Below are positions 56,690-64,000 of a stretch of DNA of 64,000 nt, one piece after another. The DNA is taken from the NCBI GenBank assembly GCA_035079385.1, contig JAVHKY010000025.1, forward strand, positions 15,846,501-15,910,500. Reading direction: 5' to 3'. The translations under genes and the position numbers were made by a program. Origin of the DNA: Aspidiotus rigidus. Taxonomy: Eukaryota > Arthropoda > Insecta > Hemiptera > Diaspididae. The notes beneath the pieces are model-generated. The model saw only the letters and a list, made by a program, of their open reading frames with translations. It had not been told where the DNA came from and ran no database searches. Within the stretch, counting starts at the first letter, position 1; every line of letters starts with the position of its first letter.

Positions 56690-58410
56690 TGTGTCGCTAT
56701 TGAAGAACAAAGAGGAAAAAGCGACACATAAGCACAACTTCGCTCACAAACGTCACCTTCACGGAAGAAGAAAGACTTCTGAAAAAGGCATCAAGTACGT
56801 GCAATCAAAGAGGTTGAACCAGGGTAAACTTGAAAGTATGGCCATTAGCTGCGAAGTACATCCAAACCATGGAATATAACATGAGACCAGAAGCCCGAAC
56901 CGGGAAAGTACTCTTGGACATCAATGAGAATATGTGCCAAGCCGATGGCAACGCAAGTAATACAGAGGTCGGTCACAAATCTACAAAAGAAAATCCGACA
57001 GAACAACCTGATTTTGACAAGAGTGGGCAAAGGCAACATGGTAGTGGTAATGGAGAAGGAGGACTGCACACAATTGCAGAGATTGGATACCAAGAGCTGA
57101 CTAAGGACCCCACAAAGAAATACCAAAACAGGTTGAAAGCTGTGTTGAAAGAGAACAATGCACCTGGAAATGAAGGGGAGCTCGACATGAACCCATTAGT
57201 ACCGAAATTCAAGGGGTTTGTAAAACTCCACAAAGCAAACCGTCCGGTGACACCACTGGTCAATCACCATGTTATAAAATAGAAAAGATCGCAGCCAAAT
57301 TCTTGAAAGAAGTCTACCAGTTTGCACCAAGAAAATGTATTAGAAACAACAGTAAGCTGATAGAGCAACTGGACATGGTCGAAATCAAGGATAATTACAA
57401 GCTTGTATCCTTGGATGTGACAAACATGTTCGGTGCCACACCAAAGGAGGAACTACTCGCCTTGCTTCGAAACAACCAATGTCATGGAAACCTCGATGGG
57501 CCGAAGTACTCCCATTTTGAGCCAGAACTACTGCCGCTTCAATAACAAGTTCTATAGTCAGGAAAAGGGATTAGCGATGAGGTCACCAGTGTCACCAATA
57601 TGAATGACATGGAAAACAATTGATATTGAAGGACAGTAAGTTCAAAAACTAGACTGGGCCAGATATGTAGATGGTATCCTAATTGCGTGGTCAGGCATTC
57701 ATAGACAGGTAGATCAATTCCTTGCGATGAACGAAAGTATCAAATTCACAGTGGAAAAGTGCGATGAGACAACAACCACTTGGAGCGAACATTCATGCAG
57801 GTAAACAACGGAGACGAAGCTGACGAGCACGCACAACACCATCCCGAATGACTTCTACCACCATTCCAGGCAGAAGTTAGCGTCAGTCCAGACTATCGAG
57901 ATACTCGTAGTAAAGCAGATTGCAGAAACCAATGGCTACCATAGAGGTGTGGTGGAGGGAGTCTTTGGAAAAATGGAAGCCAAGAAAGGTACCCGTGATG
58001 GCACGACGAGGGCACACAAACAAGCGGTGAATGTGGGCATCCATAACAACCAACCATGATGAAGAGAATTATCAATGAGCAGATGGAAGAAAAGCTCAAG
58101 GAAAGCTCCAGCGAAATGTGTAAGCTTAGTTGTGAGTAGTGTGAAGGGCTGGGATAAAAATTAAGATCAGGAAGAAGGAGCACGAAACATCGAGCGAGAA
58201 AGAAGATGGGTGATCACTGGTAAACACTGTAACGAAGAACAGAACAGTGGAGAAGGAATATTTGAAGTCATACACGTAGAGAATCGCACAAAGAGAAGAA
58301 AACTCTGGGAACAAATGGACAGTGCAAAGGCAAAGAGGAAGAAAGCCAGCTTTTTGAATAATGTAATCATTTTGACGGCGAAAAATTGTTCAGCTTGGTG
58401 ATTGGACGAG
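56690..58410 (+). pseudogene. Penelope-like retroelement, family 3 (RT and GIY-YIG relic)
   Basis: Plus-strand pieces: VPKFKGFVKLHKANRPVTPL (about 57190-57255), the YGLPKxHKxxxPxRPIV block; CIRNNSKLIEQLDMVEIK and YKLVSLDVTNMFGATPKEEL (57335-57450), the SxDVxNLFTxVP block. The catalytic motif is RYVDGILIAW (57661-57690, Asp to Gly), followed by NESIKFTVEKCDE. Near 58109-58190, CKLSCE*CEGLG*KLR ending in a KH pair keeps the CxxxC-xxC-GLYIG-like start of a GIY-YIG domain with two stops, and EGIFEVIHVENRTKRRKLWE (58255-58315) resembles the C-terminal tail of PLE ORFs. It differs from families 1 and 2 throughout. Inactive. Confidence 0.75.
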
Positions 58411-58957
58411 AGAAGAAGAACACAACTGATGATGGGGTAGCGAAAGCACTCCTGTAAACTAACTAATAAAGTAGAATTGTACACTTAAGAATTGTTTCAA
58501 TACCAGTTCGACTTCAAACGACTCAACCTCTGGAACTGTGGGATAACTGTCTGAAAATATAATTTCTCAACAAGGAGAAAATTCTATGACCTATTCGAAG
58601 TTTGACCATAATGAAGAAAACAAAGGGAGAAAGAATATGAGAAGAAGGTTCTGAAAAATTGAGTTGACTTTCAAAGTATGGAGAGGGATGGGCAGGATTG
58701 ATATACGAAAGTCTAAGCTAGCCAAGCAGAATTTGGGGGGAACAAAAATATGGGTACCACGGGACAAAATTAATGAAACGAGACATCGAGGAAGAAATTT
58801 TGCAACCCGGGTGCTGCTAGCTACTAATTAAAATTATTCGTGAAACAGTTTTTCTTATTCCGTCAATAAATCTACGAACTATATGAATATGAAAATATTA
58901 TAATGAGAATGATATCAAAAATAGAAAGAAACTACAATACGAACAGTGAGTGCATTG

Positions 58958-59140
58958 ATTATAATAAAAAGCGAGTATTGAGATTTTTCTTCCTGTACAG
59001 TTTCCTCCTATCTGTTTTTCCTCTGTACGATGTAGTGTTTGTTTTTTTCCCCTTCGTATTTTCTTCTACCTTTCTCTCGTATTCCATTTTCTCTCGTGAC
59101 AGTTTTCAGTTCACGCAGCATCCTGCAGCGAGCACCTTCC
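58958..59140 (+). repeat. Direct repeat, copy 2 (partner at 55614-55800)
   Basis: Same order of shared motifs as copy 1, ending with CAGCATCCTGCAGCGAGCAC. No sign of an LTR (no TG..CA ends or primer site seen), so a local duplication is as likely as a transposon end. Confidence 0.55.
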
Positions 59141-60373
59141 TCCGCCGCAGCAGATTTCACTAGAAGATGTCGAAGACGATTATTTTAAACAATTGCCCTC
59201 AATACAAAACGGCGATATCATTTTTGTCCAGTATTATCGAAGCGATGAGAAGACGAAGCATTTCTCGGCTGAATGTATCTCGTATCATCTTTGGCGCTTC
59301 GTTTCGTATAGTGGCAACAGCAGCAGCAGCAGCGTCATTTCCAAATATTGCATTTGTCAATTTTCCGCATGTGCTCCCCGTCTGCAGGCTACCTTATTTC
59401 TCTCTTGTTGACATTTCTTATCTTGTATCAAGAGCGCAAGGGTTCACGATGTCTTTGTTTCTCGCTGCGTAAACAACGTTAGCGTGATAAGAGATTTTAT
59501 TACGTGTTTTGACATCTTATTATCTATCCGTTCTCCCGCTTTTAGAATAACATTTTGTAGCCTGCTCGCGTGGATGGCGGAGTAGAAGAAAATAGCGTAA
59601 CGCGTCTCTCGCCGCACGCTATTCAACTCTCCGGCAATTTTTACGCCCGACTTCGACTGTATTACAGATGTATGGCACGGCGTACGACGACGACGACGTC
59701 TACCTAATCGTAAAACAATCGCGAAAATTTTAGCGCTTTCGAAGTTCTACAAAATATATGTTACACACACACCTCTTGCCAGATGCGTTATCGTCATCTG
59801 GGAAAGAGAGTAAAAAGCGAACGAGAAAAGTTTTATTTGTATACTTTGCTCCAACACCTCATTTTCAACTATTCAACTTGAATGTTACACGTTTTTTAAC
59901 GGAATTTGAAGTGTGCTGGAGGGGCGACACTGACGGAGGGAGGGGAGTGTGCCCGTCATAATGTGGAAGCTTGTGAGCGTTCAGATGATTTACAGGGTGG
60001 TGTAGTAAAAGAAAAGCGATGTTAAAAGTTAGAGTACGTGATATGAAATTAGCTTCAGGGTTTTTTGTATTTCATCAGACTAAATGTTCATATATGGAAT
60101 GGTAACTGAATTGTACGAGTATAATTATTACGTCCTAGGATACGAACGCAAAATTCGACAAAACAATTTTCCTTCATTTTCTTCCTCTGGACATGGGTCG
60201 ACTGGGCTGTAAAGTGAAAGCGTGTGCAGCATAACTTCATGTTCTACGAGTTCGAGTGGAGGAAGGCCGAAGCGAATGCAGAAGTCTATATCGTGCAAAA
60301 AAATGAGGATAGAGTTGCTGTACTAGCAGAGTTCATGAGTTGGGGAGATTCCTCACGTAACGAAAAATTTAAT
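59141..60373. other. Non-coding stretch, no gene recognised
   Basis: Contains a short CAG/CAGCAG run near 59320 and GACGACGAC near 59685, but no domain-bearing frame. The overlapping frames at 59167-59472 (101 and 72 codons) look like chance. Confidence 0.4.
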
Positions 60374-60720
60374 AACAGCTATCCTGTTACAAAAATTCTA
60401 TCACGTGATTCATAGATACTTTTCAACGCTGAACACGAATCCGTTGTCCGTTTTTTGCTAGCACGTCACAATTTTTAGTAATCACGATTTAGGTTCTCGT
60501 TTACTTGCCGCGCGTCGTCGCGAAACACATCGACAGTAGCAGCGTCGCTATCGACAACGTTCGTTACGTTCCGCGACAGCGCGCGGCAAGTAGACGAGAA
60601 TATTTATCGTGATTACTAAAAATTGTGACGTGCTAGCAAAAAACGGACAACGGATTCGTGTTCAGCGTTGAAAAGTATCCAAGAATCACGTAATAGAACC
60701 TTTGTAACAGGATAGCTGTT
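60374..60720. repeat. 350-bp near-perfect inverted repeat (hairpin)
   Basis: The left arm starts AACAGCTATCCTGTTAC and the right arm ends GTAACAGGATAGCTGTT. Within the arms, ACACGAATCCGTTGTCCG, TTTTTTGCTAGCACGTCACA and TTTTTAGTAATCACGAT on the left are matched by exact complements on the right. The arms are about 165-170 bp, mostly identical, with small changes (TTTAGGTTCTCG versus CGAGAATATTTA). They meet near 60550 in a CG-rich centre with its own CGCGCG palindromes. No target duplication is obvious. It may be a foldback MITE or a hairpin-RNA locus. Confidence 0.85.
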
Positions 60721-62129
60721 CAGTAGTGTAATTAACCACAACCAGTTTCGTGTTGCTTTGATTTTTCTCCTGATTCTCTTCTGGCCTCGTACAATGTGTC
60801 TAGCATGTACACCTGCATCCCAGTTGCCTTAAGTATCATCTACGCGACTTCTCTTCCAAAAATACCTGATCACACTTACTTACCTGCTTCTGACTACACA
60901 CTTATTCTCCAAACATGGAAAACTCTTTGGAAAATGGCCGGTTCTTCTATTTCAGGCAAAAACCTGTTTTTTTTCAAAAAGCTTCCATCTATTACACAGA
61001 AATAGCCTCATAGTTCTCCGTTCTTAGGCGAATCAAAAAGGCCATCTTATTTGCGGTTAATTTGCCCGTTTTCTTCTTGTCTCCAGGAGGCAATAACAAA
61101 ATCGAAATCAGCGAGTACACATGCTTTGCGGAAGGTTTATCAACTAATTTTCTCTACAAGAAAGGAATCAAAGAATTGAACGTTCTTCCTATATATTTTA
61201 TCCCTCCGTCGCGCGCCTTAAATTTTCTCCTTCGATGAGTAATCAAAGTAATTTAGCGACGCATATCTTTTCGTGTATACGTATAATAGTATCGGTAAGT
61301 ATCAGGAATTCCCCCTGACTGACGTCGTCTCAAAAAGTCTTTTCTTCTTTCGGCGTTGCGGCGCTAATTTCACGCGTGTTCAACTTTATTTCTGATTATT
61401 TACGTAGGAGCCGAGAAAATACCTTTACTTCCTCCACTCGAGCAAAATTGAAATTTCGTTTGGCATTTAATTTCGAAATCGAAACCGCGCTTGGTTGCAT
61501 ACCCTCCCGAAGAATCTTCGCCCTCATCTCTTCTAAAAAACAATACCGCGATTTCAAAATAATTATGGCTTCTCGCGATAAGAGGGTTGTTTTATATATT
61601 CTCACACGCGCGCACATACAATAAGGCTGCATAGTATACTTAAATCCTCGTAATTTCCGAAGTATACAGATTTTCGAAATTGATAAAGACTGTCAAAAGT
61701 TGGGAACTTTCCGCGAGCGGAGGACTGCTTGTTTAGCATCAATCCAATCTTCCTAAAATGAAGTTCGTAACGCATTAATTATGAAAAAATCTATTAGAAA
61801 CATCGCTCGAAATATTTATCGCGTGTCTCTGGCTGGCATCAACGTCAACTTGTCTGGTTGGACTAATAAAATTATAAAGGTATCGTATTGTAGAAGATGG
61901 GCGTCTGTCTTCTCTTGACGTTCTCCTGAACGTAGGTGGTATAATTTTATCCGTGTTTATAGTGGTTGCAGACTTGAAAAATTAAGATTTCTTAAGTATG
62001 CTAATAAGCATAAGTCGATTTTAATTATGGAATTTTTGGTGGTGAATTGAAAGCGGATAATGATAGATGGTTTCGAAGTTGAAATGTTTCAGCGGACTGC
62101 TCAGAAAAATTGAGATGCTCTGAACAACG
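60721..62129. other. Non-coding stretch, no gene recognised
   Basis: AT-rich; an 82-codon plus frame and a 78-codon minus frame overlap at 61376-61632 and have no domain. Confidence 0.4.
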
Positions 62130-63200
62130 AGTAGGTCATTATTTGGTCTACCTTCAAGCGCAACGAGGTCTCAGAAAGACTGTAGTAGAAGCCTACGAAT
62201 AGCCTGAACTTGCGTCATGATCTGCGATTCGTGGAGGAAGATTGAACCTGGACTTGAGCGTGGGGAATTCAGTTATCAGCCCACGGTCTTGGAATGTCCG
62301 AGAATGCTCCGGGTTTGTCTCAAGAATTGCTGCACGAGAGGTGAACACATTGAGGTGGGAAATAGTGAGCACGGTACTATAAAAGGCAATGTCAAAGCAT
62401 TGACCCTTAGTTGAGAGAACGAATGGTCAGACAGTTATCTAAAAGTTCGAGATTTTGAGTCGGTAGAGGTTGTTCTGGTATATACAAGAAAGAGGAATAC
62501 TCCGACGTGGAGTAAAACATGCAAACCGCAGAAAAAATAAAAATACGACGAGCGCTTTCGGTTAAACAACCATCTTCAAGACTGAAATGAAAGCAACTGG
62601 AACGGATTCGTTTAATTGTTCTGGTATCTGAAACTCGATATTTTGATTAAAAGTTACGTCGTCGGGATCTCTTGATCCACTTCGAGCTTGCCAGCTGACA
62701 TAAGTTGTTACTCCATTAGCAGCAAATCTTCAACCACACGGGATGGTAACCGAGTGTAGCCTATGGATAGGTCGTTTATGATGGATATATCGAGGTATAG
62801 GAGACAATATTCTGGACAACGCAGGACCGCGTTTAGTTCCAAGTCTAAGGACAATAAGGTCTCAGAAGGGCTGAAGTAGGACACTCTAGGTAGTCCGAAT
62901 GTGAACTTTGGACGGCAAATTATGGAAGATAGAACCAGAATTTAGTCGCAATTAATGTCGGTAAGCTGCGGCTAGGGTTTGAAGGCTAGCGAATTCAATT
63001 TCTGAAAATGTTCAAGGTTTGTCCCATGAAAAAAGACAATGAAGTCTCAAAAGAGCTGATGAAGAGCTGAGAAAGAGCGATGAACTGAAATTTATGAGAG
63101 AAGATGAAACCTGGACTTAGCTACGGTAGATGTTCTTATGGGCCCAGGGTCTTAATGGTCAACAGTCCCAACATTCAAAAAAGAAACGTTATAGTGGTGC
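62130..63200. repeat. Degenerate repeat region with a PLE 3' fragment
   Basis: Related phrases recur: GAAGATTGAACCTGGACTTG (62236), GAAGATAGAACCAGAATTTA (62924) and GAAGATGAAACCTGGACTTA (63103), and GGTCTCAGAAAGACTG versus GGTCTCAGAAGGGCTG (62169, 62860). This suggests an old tandem array of some 350-700 bp units. A family-1 PLE 3' fragment lies inside at 62540-62600. Confidence 0.45.
62548..62582 (-). ncRNA. Hammerhead-ribozyme-like motif in a PLE 3' fragment
   Basis: The minus strand reads TTGAAGATGGTTGTTTAACC, then GAAA, then the palindrome AGCGCT and C. The stem II and loop are identical to the copies at 51.3 and 54.0 kb, GAAA is intact, and the palindrome differs from AGATCT while staying palindromic. 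Stem I is not preserved. Confidence 0.35.
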
Positions 63201-63589
63201 GAAATAAATACAGATAATTTTTGATGTCTTTTTAAAGTCACTCGATCCGGCCACCAGTCAAGGAAAAATGATTTTCGATAGTGGATAAAGGTACAGTAAA
63301 GACTTCAATCAGCTTAAACTTCTTCTCTAGTATAATAAGCTAATTGACTAGCTTTCGGGGACTCACTCGCGGTTAGTCTGGTATGATAAGCTGACCATTC
63401 AGGATCAAATCAAGGATTCCTCGCAAGTTTTCTGAGAGACCTCGGCGGATCGACTCGAACTTGGACTTTCAGTAGACAGTTGGCGTACCGATAAAAACAT
63501 TAAAAAGAGAAAACCCAGATCCAAACTCGCAAATTTTCGATAGCCGATAAATACACAGTAAAGATACCAACCACTTTCAACCTCCTTGT
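63201..63589. other. Non-coding stretch, no gene recognised
   Basis: CGATAGTGGATAAAGGTACAGT (63276) and CGATAGCCGATAAATACACAGT (63538) are similar, so the degenerate repeat region may continue to the satellite. Confidence 0.35.
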
Positions 63590-64000
63590 GGTGCCATCAT
63601 CACCTGTTGAATCTGCTTTTGACGCCATCACCACCCGTGACACCATTACTGCGTGACGTCATCACCCTATATATTTGCCTCTGACAACATCAAGCTTCTG
63701 AGGTTATCAACATCCATGACGGCATTAGTTTGTGACGTCATCAGCTGAAATTTGCCTCTAACGTCATCAACACCTGTGACGCCATCAACCTAAATTTTCC
63801 TGTGACGTCATCAAGCTTCGAACGTCATCAAGATCCATGACGGCATCACTTTGTGACGTCATCAACAGTTGTAAAATCATTACAAGTGACGTCATCAGTT
63901 TGAATTTGCTTATAACATCATCAAATTCTGTGATATCATCAACATCCATGACGAGATTACTTTGTGACGTCATCAGCTCAGATTTGCCTCTAACGTCATC
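63590..64000. repeat. TGACGTCATCA satellite, runs off the window
   Basis: Short units of about 17-25 bp ending in GACGTCATCA or GACGCCATCA are arranged in a longer period. CATCCATGACGGCATTAG, then TTTGTGACGTCATCA, recurs with changes at 63711, 63831 and 63947, i.e. roughly every 118 bp. Open frames crossing it are made of a repeated MTSQ/DDV-type peptide and are not genes. Confidence 0.75.

Noticed and set aside
63590..64000. CRISPR-like array of short repeats
   Set aside because: Units are contiguous and diverged with no unique spacers of constant length; eukaryotic satellite.

Overview
This 64 kb window looks like a gene-poor, repeat-rich piece of an arthropod (probably insect) nuclear genome. 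The grounds are the absence of operon-like coding, splice signals around the one convincing gene, and a mobile-element spectrum common in arthropods: Penelope-like elements (PLEs) with GIY-YIG domains, RTE-, R1- and I/Jockey-like non-LTR elements, BEL/Pao, MULE and hAT. A relic of an LPPTEDAA/CXC-type repetitive protein points the same way. CpG is not obviously depleted. I cannot name the species.

The only host-type gene I can defend is a 244-codon double-stranded-RNA-binding protein on the minus strand at 43.3-44.05 kb, with a probable 100-bp intron in its 5' UTR. Nearly everything else recognisable is a decayed transposon or a tandem repeat.

Layout: 0-7.4 kb, non-coding sequence with two minus-strand non-LTR relics (2-3.9 kb). 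7.4-11.4 kb, a short tandem repeat, a double tRNA-derived SINE with a 12-bp target-site duplication, a TCGA-rich satellite, and a PLE (family 1, copy A) split by a hAT-like MITE. 13.5-16.2 kb, a large inverted-repeat element around an LPPTEDAA/CXC relic. 17-18.2 kb, an AT-rich macro-repeat with G-runs. 18.5-19.45 kb, a 5'-truncated non-LTR reverse transcriptase. 24-26 kb, a second copy of the 13.6-kb repeat and a MULE transposase relic. 26-29 kb, the TCGA satellite in both orientations and TGACGTCA-rich repeats. 33.4-36.2 kb, a PLE (family 2) interrupted by a TGACGTCA-rich insert that itself carries a 160-bp insertion. 37-39 kb, a 45-bp minisatellite and an R1-like relic. 45-47.9 kb, an RTE element holding two poly(A) insertions. 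48.1-49.1 kb, a GC hairpin array and a hAT-like MITE. 50.5-54.1 kb, BEL/Pao and PLE family 1 copy B with inverted terminal pieces and hammerhead-like motifs. 56.7-58.4 kb, PLE family 3. 60.4-60.7 kb, a long near-perfect hairpin. 63.6-64 kb, a TGACGTCAT satellite.

The most useful result is the nested-insertion record: insertion points are readable because the interrupted reading frames rejoin and short target duplications can be seen. The best candidates for something undescribed are the inverted SINE pair and the 15-nt terminus it shares with another small element, the three-monomer satellite, the hammerhead-like motifs with interchangeable palindromes in the PLE termini, the 350-bp hairpin, and the spaced GC-hairpin array. 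All calls come from reading the sequence by eye; no alignment or database search was run.
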